A stretch of 64,000 nt of DNA, from positions 83,767-147,766 of the forward strand of contig CAUZFZ010000002.1 of NCBI GenBank assembly GCA_963579025.1, in the 5' to 3' direction. Position numbers and translations under genes: made by a program. The notes under the pieces were generated by a model, which searched no databases, was not told the origin of the DNA, and saw only the letters and a program-made list of their open reading frames with translations. The stretch is from CAUZFZ01 sp963579025 (GTDB lineage Bacteria; Planctomycetota; Planctomycetia; Planctomycetales; Planctomycetaceae). Below are positions 1-9,250 of this stretch, piece by piece (positions within the stretch are counted from its first letter, which is position 1; each line of letters begins with the position of its first letter).

Positions 1-359
1 GGTCCTTTCTGATCCGGCCCGACGTCCGAATCAGCGACGTCGCCGACCGGTGGGTTCGCGTCCGGGTCGTGTGGTTCCGGTTTAAGCCAGACGACCAGTC
101 CCACCGTCACGGCTACCACTGCCAGACACGCGACCAACTTGCGCCGCCCATTCGGCGTTTCGTCCTGCGGCTTCGACTCAGGGAACTCCAGCCGCTCGAG
201 AAGAACCTCTGCATGAGGCGACTCACGCACCGTCTCGCGAATCAGCAGAGAATCGGACAGACGCTGCTGCAGCGCCTCGATCACCTCATCGGACAACTCG
301 TCAGCCGATCCTTCAAGGCAGATGCGAATGAGTTCCGCGTCGCTCCAGCGTTCACTCAT
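1..359 (-). CDS. Partial single-pass membrane protein, cut by window edge
   Basis: An open frame starts at an ATG (357-359 on the reverse strand) and runs off the left edge, so only about 119 N-terminal residues are visible. It begins MSERWSDAELIRICLEGSAD and is acidic and helical. A basic stop-transfer-like stretch (NGRRK) comes before one hydrophobic segment (VACLAVVAVTVGLVVWL, about residues 75-92), followed by a Pro/Asp-rich stretch. The layout of a cytoplasmic helical head, one membrane helix and an outer domain resembles planctomycete anti-sigma or FecR-like proteins, but no diagnostic motif is present in the visible part. It is divergent from the DUF1549 gene, with about 160 bases between the starts. 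Confidence 0.55.
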   Translation of the reverse strand, partial: MSERWSDAELIRICLEGSADELSDEVIEALQQRLSDSLLIRETVRESPHAEVLLERLEFPESKPQDETPNGRRKLVACLAVVAVTVGLVVWLKPEPHDPDANPPVGDVADSDVGPDQKG

Positions 360-521
360 CAACAGCCCTCATTTTGCGTGTCCTCACGAACGCCAGAGAC
401 AACAATTTCATTCGAGTCAATACTCACCCTGGAACGAGCAGTGTGACGCCGAAAACGATATATTGAAACCGGTTGATGCGTTCGTTGAGCAGAAGAAGTC
501 TCGTTCATCCGGAATCGAAAC

Positions 522-3500
522 ATGAATCGTGCGCCGCTCTGTCTGTTGCTGGTGCTGTGTGGGTCGTTGGCTGACGCAGCCGATGAGGATCGCAAGGGAC
601 TCGATTTCTTCGAGGCCAAAATCCGCCCGATGCTGATCAAACATTGTTACGAGTGTCATTCTGCGAAAGCTGCGGCGACAAAGACACTCAAAGGCGGGCT
701 GCTGGTTGACACGCGAGCCGGTCTGCGCACCGGGGGCGAAAGCGGACCGGCCGTTGTCCCCGGCAAGCCGGAAGAGAGCGTGCTCATCAGTGCGTTGCGG
801 CACGAGACGTTCAAGATGCCGCCGAAAATGAAGCTGCCGGATTCCCTCATCGGCCACTTTGTGAAGTGGATCAAACTCGGCGCACCCGACCCGCGCACGG
901 GCGCCGTCATCAATGTTGCCGAGATGGATATCGCCGCCGGCCGCAAACACTGGGCGTTTCAACCGCTTGGGGATGTCGCTCCGCCGGCGGTGCGTGACCG
1001 AGGCTGGATTCGAACCGCGGTTGATCAGTTTGTTCTGGCTCGTCAGATCGCAGCTCAGGTTGAGCCAAACACGCTGGCCAGTCCACGAGTGCTGATCCGT
1101 CGTGCTTACTTCGATCTGATTGGACTTCCCCCGGAACCGGAATCCGTCGAAGCGTTCGTCGTCGCTGCGGAACAGGACCTGCCCGCTGCCTATGCGGCAC
1201 TTATCGATGAGTTGCTGCAGAGTCCGCATTACGGAGAACGCTGGGCGCGTCACTGGCTGGACCTGGTTCGTTTTGCCGAGAGCAATGGTTACGCCTTCGA
1301 CAAGGATCGGCCCAACGCGTTTCAGTACCGCGACTGGGTCATCCGCGCACTCAATTCGGACATGCCGTACGACGAATTTGTCCGGCTGCAGATCGGTGGT
1401 GACCTGCTGGCGAATGCGAATGCTCCCACTGCGGAAGCGGCTCAGGCAGCGGTCGGAAAATTTGCCGCCACTGGATTCCTTGTCGCCGGCCCGTTCACCA
1501 CACAGCAGACTCAGAAAGAACGGGAACGCAGTCGGTACGAGCAGCTTGACGACATGATTCAGACGCTGGGCACATCGATGCTGGGTCTGACGGTCGGTTG
1601 CTGCCGGTGTCACAACCACAAGTACGATCCGCTGCCGATGCATGATTACTACCAGCTCGCATCGAGCTTCGCGGACGTCGGCTTCGCGGACACGGGCATC
1701 AACATGCAGCCCGAGGCATTCCGTGAGGCGAAGTCAAAGTACGACGCCGAGCACAAGCCGCTCACAGACACACTTGCAGCGTTCGAGAAAGACAAGTTGC
1801 CGACGCTCTTCAACGAGTGGCTCGCGAATCGCCCCGAGGCTCCGCCCGAACCGGAATTCGGCGACTGGCATCACGTCGGCCCCTTCACAGCAGCGAGTTT
1901 TGACGAGGCTCACGACAAGGCCTTTCCTCCGGAAGCTGGAGTCGATCTGAAGAAGACCTACGAAGACGGCAAGCTGAAGTGGACTCCTCAACCCACGTGG
2001 AAGAACGGCGTGATTCACAACACGCTGACTGGGGACAACGCGGCCAATTACCTGTTCCGTACGATCGAGGTCCCGAATGCGACGGAGTTCGCTTTGTCGC
2101 TGGGCAGCGATGACTCGATCAAGTTCTGGGTCAACCGCAAAGAGATCCTCAACAAAAAGATTGGCCGCGGAGCCGCCGCCGATCAGGAGAAAGTGCAGTT
2201 GTCGTTAAAAAAGGGTCGCAACGAACTGCTCATGAAGATTGTGAATAGCACGGGTCCGTCAGGCTTCTACTTCAAGGCAGCCGGCGACGGCGCGCCGCCG
2301 GAAGTGACGAAGCTCCTTGCGATGCCGCAAGACAAATGGAACGACAAGCAGCGTAAGCAGGTGATCGACTGGTTCCGCACGATCGAGCCGGAATGGGTGT
2401 CGCTGAACAAGGCGGTCGTCGAGCACGCGAAGGCCGAGCCGAAACCGCAGCTCACGAACATCTATGCCGCCAAAGTCCGCGGCTCGACGTACAACTTTGG
2501 CGGAGACACCTACAAGGTCTATCACCTGCGTCGAGGCAATGCCGACAACAAACAGAGCGAAGCGAAGCCGGGCTTCCTGCAGGTTCTGTTGCGGGACCAA
2601 GGCGGTTTCGATCGCTGGTTGCAGACGGACCTGTCGACTGAAGCAACGGACAGCACGCCGAAGCCTGTCGCGGCGCGGATTGCACTTGGTCAATGGATGT
2701 CGGACACAGACCAGGGAGCCGGCCACCTGCTCGCTCGAGTCATCGTGAACCGTCTGTGGCATCACCACTTCGGCCGTGGCATCGTTTCCACCACGAGTGA
2801 CTTCGGAACTCGAGGCGAACGACCGACGCATCCCGATCTGCTCGACTGGCTGGCCGGAGAGCTGATCCGCGGTGGCTGGCAGCTTAAGCCGATTCACCGA
2901 CTGATCATGACGAGTGCCACTTACATGCAGGGCAACGCCATCACAGGCACGGGCCGACAGCACGATCCAGACAATCTGCTGCTCTGGCGTCGCAATGCCC
3001 GCCGCCTGGAAGCCGAGGTGATCCGCGACTCGCTGCTGTCTGTCAGTGGAACGCTCGACCGCAAGCAGTTTGGAAAAGGCTCACTCGACCAGAACATGCC
3101 GCGTCGCAGCGTGTACCTCACAGTCAAACGCGGCAATCTGATTCCCATGATGCAGTTGTTCGACGCCCCCGATGCGATTCAATCAACCGGCGACCGACAG
3201 GAAAGTACGGTGGCTCCGCAGGCACTGGCCATGTTGAATTCGCCACTGGTCCACAATCTGGCAACCAAACTCGCCCAGCGCGTGCGTCCCAACGCGGAAA
3301 CGACAATCCCCGAGGCCATCAACCGAGCCTACGAAACAGCCCTGTCCCGCCCCGCAGCGGAAGAAGAACTGACTTCCATGGGTGCGTTTATCCAACGGCA
3401 GACCGAATCACGTGGCTCGAACGGAAACGCCGAAACACTGGCCTTCCGAGACTTCTGTCAGGTCCTGCTGTGCATGAATGAATTCGTTTACGTTGACTGA
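522..3500 (+). CDS. PSCyt1 / DUF1549 / DUF1553 secreted cytochrome-like protein
   Basis: This 992-residue protein has a Sec-type signal (residues 1-19). A CxxCH haem-binding motif (HCYECH, residues 41-46) sits in the planctomycete cytochrome domain PSCyt1. A DUF1549 (PSCyt2) region follows at about residues 160-390, ending in the Cys/His-rich CCRCHNHKYDP. A middle segment (about 430-600) looks like a beta-sandwich or PA14-like insert. DUF1553 (PSD1) fills about residues 700-960, with RVIVNRLWHHHFG and the late LFDAPDA region. The family is abundant in Planctomycetes and normally lies beside a DUF1501 gene; its biochemical role is unknown. Here the DUF1501 partner is at 4775-6223, with three small unrelated genes between. 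Start chosen at the ATG before the signal peptide. Confidence 0.93.
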   Translation: MNRAPLCLLLVLCGSLADAADEDRKGLDFFEAKIRPMLIKHCYECHSAKAAATKTLKGGLLVDTRAGLRTGGESGPAVVPGKPEESVLISALRHETFKMPPKMKLPDSLIGHFVKWIKLGAPDPRTGAVINVAEMDIAAGRKHWAFQPLGDVAPPAVRDRGWIRTAVDQFVLARQIAAQVEPNTLASPRVLIRRAYFDLIGLPPEPESVEAFVVAAEQDLPAAYAALIDELLQSPHYGERWARHWLDLVRFAESNGYAFDKDRPNAFQYRDWVIRALNSDMPYDEFVRLQIGGDLLANANAPTAEAAQAAVGKFAATGFLVAGPFTTQQTQKERERSRYEQLDDMIQTLGTSMLGLTVGCCRCHNHKYDPLPMHDYYQLASSFADVGFADTGINMQPEAFREAKSKYDAEHKPLTDTLAAFEKDKLPTLFNEWLANRPEAPPEPEFGDWHHVGPFTAASFDEAHDKAFPPEAGVDLKKTYEDGKLKWTPQPTWKNGVIHNTLTGDNAANYLFRTIEVPNATEFALSLGSDDSIKFWVNRKEILNKKIGRGAAADQEKVQLSLKKGRNELLMKIVNSTGPSGFYFKAAGDGAPPEVTKLLAMPQDKWNDKQRKQVIDWFRTIEPEWVSLNKAVVEHAKAEPKPQLTNIYAAKVRGSTYNFGGDTYKVYHLRRGNADNKQSEAKPGFLQVLLRDQGGFDRWLQTDLSTEATDSTPKPVAARIALGQWMSDTDQGAGHLLARVIVNRLWHHHFGRGIVSTTSDFGTRGERPTHPDLLDWLAGELIRGGWQLKPIHRLIMTSATYMQGNAITGTGRQHDPDNLLLWRRNARRLEAEVIRDSLLSVSGTLDRKQFGKGSLDQNMPRRSVYLTVKRGNLIPMMQLFDAPDAIQSTGDRQESTVAPQALAMLNSPLVHNLATKLAQRVRPNAETTIPEAINRAYETALSRPAAEEELTSMGAFIQRQTESRGSNGNAETLAFRDFCQVLLCMNEFVYVD

Positions 3501-3516
3501 CTGAAGGGTCAATCGA

Positions 3517-3933
3517 GTGGGCACGCCGCGTTCACCAATACCGCGTCTTTTCTATCGCGTGGCATGGCAGCGGCTCGAAGAAGCCGAAGTGCTGCTGAAT
3601 CTGGAGTATTATACAGGTGCAGTATATCTCGCCGGATATTCGGTTGAATGCATCCTGAAGACGCTGATCCTCGATGCAATACCAAAGAATCAACACGAAT
3701 CGGTCGCTTCAAAATTCCGTGGCCAGGACGCTCACAACTACGATTCACTCCGACACCGATATTCACAAACGAATTCTCCGCCACTGCCACGAGCCATCCA
3801 AAACTCTCTGCTCTTCGTCTCAACCTGGAACACTTCCCTGCGGTATCAACCTGGGCGAGGCAATTCTGGGGACGCAGATCGATTTCTTCGTGAGGTCAAG
3901 GCCATAATGGACTGGGCGGATAACCGAATCTAG
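3517..3933 (+). CDS. HEPN-domain protein
   Basis: The 138-residue protein starts at GTG (MGTPRSP), 16 bases after the stop of the DUF1549 gene. The core AVYLAGYSVECILKTLI, preceded by a helix with RLEEAEVLL, is typical of the HEPN fold (four-helix bundle; RNase or nucleotidyltransferase-partner families). A basic segment with RGQDAHNY and LRHR could supply the RxxxxxH type of motif, but the catalytic assignment is uncertain. HEPN proteins are often toxins or RNases in conflict systems. Here it is followed closely by a 103-residue protein and a receiver-like protein on the same strand, with gaps of 14 and 16 bases, which suggests one transcript. No MNT nucleotidyltransferase is adjacent. Confidence 0.72.
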   Translation: MGTPRSPIPRLFYRVAWQRLEEAEVLLNLEYYTGAVYLAGYSVECILKTLILDAIPKNQHESVASKFRGQDAHNYDSLRHRYSQTNSPPLPRAIQNSLLFVSTWNTSLRYQPGRGNSGDADRFLREVKAIMDWADNRI

Positions 3934-3947
3934 AAAGGGAACTTGAA

Positions 3948-4259
3948 ATGGTCATGATCCTGCAACAGCCAGACAATGAGGTCGACAGCGTCGCCAAAGT
4001 CCTTGGCGAGTTTGAACAGACACATTCTGCCGCGAAATCGTATGTATACAGATATAATCCAGGGTCGATTCGAGTGAAAATCGTGGATTCCGTGTTTCAC
4101 GGACGTTCCAAGGGTGAGCGCCACGATTATGCACTTCGTTTTCTGAATCGACTGCCCGACGACGTCATGTCACAGGTCTCTGTGCTGCTGTGTCTGGCAC
4201 CGGGTGAGTCGTCAATGATGGACCTGGAATTCGATAGCCCAACTCGGACACAGTTGTGA
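3948..4259 (+). CDS. Small conserved-looking protein in HEPN/receiver cassette
   Basis: The 103-residue protein starts at ATG 3948 with a good ribosome-binding site (AAAGGGA) about 7 bases upstream; ATG 3954 is the alternative. The central part (RYNPGSIRVKIVDSVF, then DYALRFLNRLPDDV and SVLLCLAPGE) has an alternating beta-alpha-beta pattern that recalls BolA-like stress proteins. That comparison is only a weak resemblance from reading the sequence. I do not recognise a named family with confidence. Its position between the HEPN gene and the receiver-like gene, with very short gaps, suggests it works with them, possibly as an antitoxin or adaptor. That role is inference. Confidence 0.6.
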   Translation: MVMILQQPDNEVDSVAKVLGEFEQTHSAAKSYVYRYNPGSIRVKIVDSVFHGRSKGERHDYALRFLNRLPDDVMSQVSVLLCLAPGESSMMDLEFDSPTRTQL

Positions 4260-4275
4260 GTGGGAGTTCGCTCGC

Positions 4276-4734
4276 ATGGACATTGTGATTCTCGACAGCA
4301 GCGCACAACGGCGCCGCCTGATGCGAGAGGTTCTGGACGATCGATTTCCCCAATACGACGTTCGTTTCTTTCAGACGGCTGGCGAGACCATCGTGCATTT
4401 ACGTGAACATCTCGACCAGCTTCTGACCATCATCCTGGATCATGATCTGGATCTGATCCCTGTCGATGGCCATCGACTGATTGACCCTGGGACGGGTCGC
4501 GATGTTGCTGACTTTCTGGCAACGCAACCGGCGGTGTGTCCCATCATCACGCATACAACCAATAGTCCAGCAGCCGTGGGCATGCTCGCCGTGCTCGATG
4601 AGGCGGGCTGGACGACCGATCGAGTCATCCCTGTGGGAGAATTCAAGTGGATTCGATCTCTGTGGGCACAGGCCGTTCGTGACGCGATTGTCGAGTTCGT
4701 CGGTCAGCCGGCGACAGTCGAGGCCGCTCGCTGA
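4276..4734 (+). CDS. Receiver-like protein, cyclic-phosphate-processing REC type (cREC-like)
   Basis: The 152-residue single-domain protein starts MDIVILDSSAQRRRLMRE, like the first strand and acidic turn of a response-regulator receiver. It has an acidic ILDHDLD box (about residues 54-60), then GRDVADFL, ITHTTNSPAAVGML and GWTTDRVIPVGE. The HDLD plus HTTN plus RVIP pattern matches my memory of the predicted cyclic-phosphate-processing receiver family (cREC) described in comparative-genomic work on nucleic-acid and conflict systems. It has no output domain. It follows the small protein by 16 bases and is the last gene of the cassette; a DUF1501 gene follows after 40 bases. The nucleotide- or phosphate-processing role is family-level inference. 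Confidence 0.62.
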   Translation: MDIVILDSSAQRRRLMREVLDDRFPQYDVRFFQTAGETIVHLREHLDQLLTIILDHDLDLIPVDGHRLIDPGTGRDVADFLATQPAVCPIITHTTNSPAAVGMLAVLDEAGWTTDRVIPVGEFKWIRSLWAQAVRDAIVEFVGQPATVEAAR

Positions 4735-4774
4735 GAACGGCCGCAATTAACAGCATTCGATTAGGAATAGTTTT

Positions 4775-6223
4775 ATGTCCGATGTCTTTCAGATCAGCTC
4801 TACTAACCGCCGAGAGTTTCTCGAACGCGCCGGTCTAGGCTGTGGTTCGCTGGCGCTGACGTCGCTGCTGCATCAGGAAGGACTGATCGCCGCCGATTCG
4901 GAATCGAATAATCCGCTGGCGCCACGGCAGCCGCATTTTGAGCCGAAAGCCAAGTCCGTAATCTGGCTCTTTCAGACTGGAAGTCCGTCCCAGGTCGACA
5001 CGTTCGATTATAAGCCGGAACTCGCGAAGCAGAACGGCAAGACGCTCGACGGAGCCGATCCGAAGACGGGCTTTTTCACGACCAGCGGCAAGTGCCTGAA
5101 GTCGCCGTTCAAATTCAGCCAGCATGGTGAGTCCGGCGCGTGGACGTCTGAAATCTTTCCGCACATCTCAAAGCACGTGGATGACATCGCGTTTATTTAC
5201 TCGTGCTATTCGCGGTCGAACAACCACACGCCGGCGATGCTCGAATTGAACTCCGGCATGATTCGTCAGGGGTTCCCGAGCATGGGCTCGTGGGCGACTT
5301 ACGGGCTGGGAAGTGAAAACTCGAACCTGCCGGCTTACGTGGTCATGCACGGGACAAAGCCGCGCGGCGGAGATCCCGTCTGGTCGTCCGGTTATTTGCC
5401 GTCCGTCTATCAGGCAACCGCACTCGATCCACGCGGTGCAAAACCGATCCAGAACCTGGAACGCCCGGGCGACGTCAATGCCGACCAGCAACGCAATTTA
5501 CTGGACGTGCTCAAGTCGTCGAACCGGCGTCATGCCGAAGAGCGGCCCTTCGACCGAGATCTGAACGCTCGGCTCGAATCGTTCGAGCTGGCTTACCGTA
5601 TGCAGACCGCGGCACCGGAAGCGTTCGACGTCGGTCAGGAACCTCAGCACATTCAGGAAGCCTACGGCTTGAACCGCAACGAATCGAAGGACTATGCACG
5701 ACAGTGTCTGATCGCTCGCAGGTTGATCGAACGCGGAGTGCGGTTCGTGCAGCTGTTCGCAGCATGTCCGAGCACACCCGGCGGCGGCGTGGGTGACGTT
5801 CCGTGGGACGGACACAGTGACATCAACGCGAACCACCGCGCCTGTTCGTCGACCATCGATCAACCGACGGGAGCGTTGCTGGCGGACCTGAAAGAGCGCG
5901 GCCTGCTGGAAGACACGCTGGTTATCTGGGGCGGCGAATTCGGTCGTACGTCCGACTCGCAGGGCTCGAAAGGCCGCGACCATAATCCGAATTCCTACAC
6001 GACCTGGCTCGCCGGCGGCGGAATCAAGGGTGGCGTCCAGTACGGAGCGTCGGACGAATTTGGCTACAAGGCTGTCGAGAATCGTGTCAACGCGCACGAC
6101 CTGCACGCGACCGTGCTGCATCTGCTGGGCCTCGAACACGAACGCCTGACATACCGCTTCAACGGCCGCGACTTCCGACTGACAGATGTTGCTGGTGAGA
6201 TCATCCGAGAGATTCTGGCGTGA
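4775..6223 (+). CDS. DUF1501 Tat-exported sulfatase-like protein
   Basis: The 482-residue protein carries an N-terminal twin-arginine-type signal (NRREFLERAGLG, then a hydrophobic stretch ending at about residue 40). The body shows typical DUF1501 motifs: KSVIWLFQTGSPSQVDTFD, GVRFVQLF, WDGHSDINANH, LVIWGGEFGRT and GRDHNPNSYTTWLAGGG. DUF1501 proteins have an alkaline-phosphatase/sulfatase-like fold and are frequent in Planctomycetes as partners of DUF1549/DUF1553 proteins, such as the one at 522-3500. The precise substrate is unknown. The start follows a purine-rich stretch (GGAATAG) about 8 bases upstream and puts the Tat motif at residues 11-20. Confidence 0.93.
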   Translation: MSDVFQISSTNRREFLERAGLGCGSLALTSLLHQEGLIAADSESNNPLAPRQPHFEPKAKSVIWLFQTGSPSQVDTFDYKPELAKQNGKTLDGADPKTGFFTTSGKCLKSPFKFSQHGESGAWTSEIFPHISKHVDDIAFIYSCYSRSNNHTPAMLELNSGMIRQGFPSMGSWATYGLGSENSNLPAYVVMHGTKPRGGDPVWSSGYLPSVYQATALDPRGAKPIQNLERPGDVNADQQRNLLDVLKSSNRRHAEERPFDRDLNARLESFELAYRMQTAAPEAFDVGQEPQHIQEAYGLNRNESKDYARQCLIARRLIERGVRFVQLFAACPSTPGGGVGDVPWDGHSDINANHRACSSTIDQPTGALLADLKERGLLEDTLVIWGGEFGRTSDSQGSKGRDHNPNSYTTWLAGGGIKGGVQYGASDEFGYKAVENRVNAHDLHATVLHLLGLEHERLTYRFNGRDFRLTDVAGEIIREILA

Positions 6224-6241
6224 ATTCGCCGCGAGACGGCT

Positions 6242-6451
6242 TCATTCAACCGGCAGTGTTTGCGGAGTTGGAAGCGGGCGGTTGTCGTTTTTCCATGTTT
6301 CAATCAATAAATCCAGAACATCCTGTGCATTGGCCACAGCTTCGTCATAGGTCGAACCGTGCGTCCGCGCGTTCTCGAATTCCGGTAACGTGACGACAAA
6401 AGCTTCGTCAGCGTCGGACCATTGGATTTCCATGCTGTACCGGTTGTTCAT
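6242..6451 (-). CDS. hicB: HicB-family antitoxin
   Basis: The 69-residue protein has the HicB partial RNase H-like fold pattern: YSMEIQWSDADEAFVVTLPE, then ARTHGSTYDEAVANAQDVLDLLIE. It contains the usual acidic strand and the G-x-T-x-x-E-A helix. It is downstream of the HicA-like gene and overlaps it by four bases (ATGA), so the two are translationally coupled. It has no extra C-terminal HTH or ribbon-helix-helix domain, so DNA binding by this short form is uncertain. In HicAB systems HicB neutralises the HicA mRNA interferase. Confidence 0.88.
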   Translation of the reverse strand: MNNRYSMEIQWSDADEAFVVTLPEFENARTHGSTYDEAVANAQDVLDLLIETWKNDNRPLPTPQTLPVE

Positions 6452-6651
6452 TTCGGGTCCTCCACCTCGCGTATGGCATCGTTCACCTGACGTTCCTGAT
6501 ACGGTCGAGCGTCGCTTCCGTCATTTCCCGATAACACGATCGTGCCGTCTATTTGTGGATGTCTCCACACGGAATGACTGCCTTTTCCGGCTCGTCTAAG
6601 AAATCCCGCCTTGCGGAGTATGGCTTTCAATTCGCGAATCTTCCTCGGCAT
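6448..6651 (-). CDS. hicA: HicA-family mRNA interferase toxin
   Basis: The 67-residue basic protein has the HicA double-stranded RNA-binding-like pattern KIRELKAILRKAGF, then RRAGKGSHSVWRHP. The GSHxxW/Y motif carries the catalytic His of the family. It is encoded upstream of hicB with a four-base overlap. The toxin is predicted to cleave mRNA when HicB is degraded. The pair sits between a DUF1501 gene and a sialidase gene and may stabilise this region. Length and order (toxin first) match typical hicAB loci. Confidence 0.88.
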   Translation of the reverse strand: MPRKIRELKAILRKAGFLRRAGKGSHSVWRHPQIDGTIVLSGNDGSDARPYQERQVNDAIREVEDPK

Positions 6652-6760
6652 AGCCTCTCCACTTTTCTCCTCTAACTATATCCACTGACATCCGACGAGA
6701 ATGCATCAAACCCCGGATCCGGCGTTTCACCACGTCGTTTCAAGGACTGGGAGATCCTGA

Positions 6761-7846
6761 ATGACACATCAAACCATGCTCGTGGTCATGCTGCTGAGCC
6801 ACCTCACCTCCTATGCACCGCCACCGCGAATGCACGACACCGTCGTCTATCGCAGCGGAGCCGACGGCTATCACACGTATCGTATCCCCGGTCTCGTGCT
6901 GACGAAGAAGGGCACACTTCTGGCTTTCATCGAAGGCCGAAAGACCAGTCGATCGGATGCTGGCGACATCGACATGCTGCTCAAACGCAGTCTCGACGGT
7001 GGTGAGACCTGGTCGGACCAGCAGATCGTCCATGAGGTCGGTGGCGACAGGAAGATCACGATCGGCAATCCGTGTCCCGTTGTGGATCAGGATTCGGGGA
7101 CCATCTGGCTGCCGTTCTGTTACGACAACGACCGCGTTTTCATGACTCACAGCGACGACGACGGGCAGAGTTGGAGCCAACCGGTTGAGATCACGTCGAG
7201 CGTCAAAGCCGACAACTGGGGCTGGTATGCGACAGGTCCGGGACACGGGATCCAGATTGAACGCGGCGAACATGCCGGCCGACTGATTATCCCGTGTGAC
7301 CACCGCATCAAAGACACACCGCGAGTCGGCAAGTATCGGCACAGTCACGCAATCTACAGCGACGATCACGGCAAGACGTGGCAATGCGGTGAAGCGACAG
7401 CGGCGTTCATGAATGAGTGTGAAGTGATTGAACGAGCCGACGGATCGCTGCTCTTGAGCATGCGCAATTATTCCGGCAAAAATCAGCGGGCGTTTTCGAT
7501 CAGCACAGATGGCGGGCATTCCTGGTCGAAGCCCGAACACAACGCCCAGGTTTTCTGTCCCACGTGCCAGGCGAGCCTGCATCGGTATGCCGTCAAACCG
7601 TCGAACATCGTGCTCTATTCTGGTCCTGGTGGACCGGGACGATCACATCTGACGATCCGGGCGACGTACGACGAGGGCAAAACGTGGCCGGTCAGTCGTG
7701 TTCTGCACGCTGGGCCGAGCGCCTATTCCGAACTGGCCGTGATGCCCGACGGCTCCATCGTGTGTCTGTTCGAATCCGGTGAAAAGGGCTCGTACGAAAC
7801 GGTTCGCTGCTTACGGTTCTCGATCGGACATGTTGTCGGGGACTGA
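6761..7846 (+). CDS. Secreted exo-sialidase / BNR-repeat glycoside hydrolase
   Basis: The 361-residue protein has a short hydrophobic signal (MTHQTMLVVMLLSHLTSYA). An arginine-containing TYRIPGLV motif corresponds to the sialidase FRIP box. Several Asp-box (BNR) repeats are visible: SLDGGETWS, SDDDGQSWS, SDDHGKTWQ, STDGGHSWS and TYDEGKTW. Together these give a six-bladed beta-propeller of the GH33-like sialidase family, which releases terminal sialic acid from glycans. The FIEGRK segment after the first motif fits the usual FAEGR box. Several planctomycete members are only sialidase-like, so the true substrate may be another acidic or sulfated glycan. The gene stands alone between hicA (opposite strand) and dapL. 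Confidence 0.87.
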   Translation: MTHQTMLVVMLLSHLTSYAPPPRMHDTVVYRSGADGYHTYRIPGLVLTKKGTLLAFIEGRKTSRSDAGDIDMLLKRSLDGGETWSDQQIVHEVGGDRKITIGNPCPVVDQDSGTIWLPFCYDNDRVFMTHSDDDGQSWSQPVEITSSVKADNWGWYATGPGHGIQIERGEHAGRLIIPCDHRIKDTPRVGKYRHSHAIYSDDHGKTWQCGEATAAFMNECEVIERADGSLLLSMRNYSGKNQRAFSISTDGGHSWSKPEHNAQVFCPTCQASLHRYAVKPSNIVLYSGPGGPGRSHLTIRATYDEGKTWPVSRVLHAGPSAYSELAVMPDGSIVCLFESGEKGSYETVRCLRFSIGHVVGD

Positions 7847-7968
7847 GCGGAGCGGACGCTTGTTCGGATGGCTCGTTTGATTTTTTCTGTCTGTCGGCGT
7901 ATCCAGCTCTTTGCATCCAACTCGTCACGCTCGCGCTACCGTTTCGTTCGGCCGTGAGCTGCGTGTCG

Positions 7969-7995
7969 ACCGCATGAATGCGGTTACTACGAACG
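7969..7995. repeat. Short palindromic repeat upstream of dapL
   Basis: ACCGCATGAATGCGGT (7969-7984) is a perfect 7-bp-arm palindrome followed by TACTACGAACG. The same motif with three changes recurs at 9347-9373, at the other end of dapL. It behaves like a dispersed REP-type sequence; whether it forms part of the dapL leader is unclear, since it lies 23-49 bases before the start codon. Confidence 0.65.
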
Positions 7996-8017
7996 TATCT
8001 ACAAGGATTTCCTCGCG

Positions 8018-9250
8018 ATGGTTCAGATTAACGAACACTACCTGAAGCTCACGGCCGGATACCTGTTTCCCGAGATCGCCCGCCGCGTGAACGCCTTCTG
8101 TGAAGCCAATCCGGATGCCCAGGTGATCCGTCTGGGTATTGGTGACGTCACCGAGCCGCTGCCACCAGCGATTGTCGCAGCCATGCACAGCGCTCTCGAC
8201 GAATTGGCAAACCGCGACACATTTCGCGGGTACGGTCCCGAGCAGGGTTATGGTTTTCTGCGCGAGGCAATCGCGACTAACGACTACCAGGCACGCGGCT
8301 GCGATGTGTCGGCCGACGAGATCTTTGTCTCAGACGGTTCGAAGTGCGATTCCGGCAATATTCTGGATATTTTTGGAACAGGCAACACCGTCGCCGTGAC
8401 CGACCCCGTCTATCCCGTCTATGTCGACACGAACGTGATGTCTGGTCGAACGGGAGCAGCCGACGATGCGGGACGCTATGCAGGGCTGGTCTACATTCCG
8501 GTCACGGCGGAAAACAACTTTACGCCCTCGTTGCCTGAGCAGCCGGTTGATCTGATCTATCTGTGCTACCCCAACAATCCGACGGGGACTGTCGCAACCA
8601 GGGAAACACTGAAGCAGTGGGTGGACTACGCAAAGGCTCACGACGCGCTGATTCTGTTCGACGCGGCTTATGAGGCATACATCACCGATCCAGACATCCC
8701 GCACTCGATCTACGATGTTGACGGAGCCCGCGATGTCGCGATTGAATTTCGCAGTTTCAGTAAGAATGCCGGCTTCACCGGCACTCGATGCGCGTTTACG
8801 GTGATTCCAAAATCACTGACGGGGAAGACGTCTGACGGTGAAACCGTTGAGATTCACAAACTCTGGAACCGTCGCCATTCCACAAAGTTCAATGGCGTGT
8901 CATACCCGATCCAGCGAGGTGCCGAAGCCGCCTACAGCGACGCCGGGCGGGAGCAGGTTGGCGGACTTGTGAGCTTCTATCTGGAGAACGCGCGTCTATT
9001 GCGCGAAGGCCTCACGAAGGTCGGCATCGAAGTCTACGGAGGCGTCAACGCGCCGTACGTCTGGCTGAAAACACCAGGCGGACTGAGCAGTTGGGACTTC
9101 TTCGATCAGCTGCTGCAGAAAGCACACCTGGTGGGTACGCCTGGAAGCGGCTTCGGGGCAGCGGGCGAGGGCTACTTCCGTTTGAGCGCATTCAACAGTC
9201 GTGAGAATGTCGAAGCAGCCGTTGAGAGGTTCGTGGGGTCTTTGTCGTAA
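8018..9250 (+). CDS. dapL: LL-diaminopimelate aminotransferase
   Basis: The 410-residue PLP enzyme makes LL-2,6-diaminopimelate directly from tetrahydrodipicolinate with glutamate as amino donor (EC 2.6.1.83), the one-step bypass in lysine and peptidoglycan-precursor synthesis. Diagnostic segments are [20 protein letters not shown] at the N-terminus, [21 protein letters not shown], and the lysine loop [16 protein letters not shown]. The last contains the predicted Schiff-base Lys and is specific to DapL rather than to other class I aminotransferases. Length matches the family (about 410). It is transcribed alone; palindromic repeats lie on both sides. Start chosen at ATG because the N-terminal motif begins there. 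Confidence 0.97.
   Translation: MVQINEHYLKLTAGYLFPEIARRVNAFCEANPDAQVIRLGIGDVTEPLPPAIVAAMHSALDELANRDTFRGYGPEQGYGFLREAIATNDYQARGCDVSADEIFVSDGSKCDSGNILDIFGTGNTVAVTDPVYPVYVDTNVMSGRTGAADDAGRYAGLVYIPVTAENNFTPSLPEQPVDLIYLCYPNNPTGTVATRETLKQWVDYAKAHDALILFDAAYEAYITDPDIPHSIYDVDGARDVAIEFRSFSKNAGFTGTRCAFTVIPKSLTGKTSDGETVEIHKLWNRRHSTKFNGVSYPIQRGAEAAYSDAGREQVGGLVSFYLENARLLREGLTKVGIEVYGGVNAPYVWLKTPGGLSSWDFFDQLLQKAHLVGTPGSGFGAAGEGYFRLSAFNSRENVEAAVERFVGSLS

Noticed and set aside
417..1643. 408-codon reverse-strand frame
   Set aside because: It is the antisense shadow of the DUF1549 gene, with no family features.
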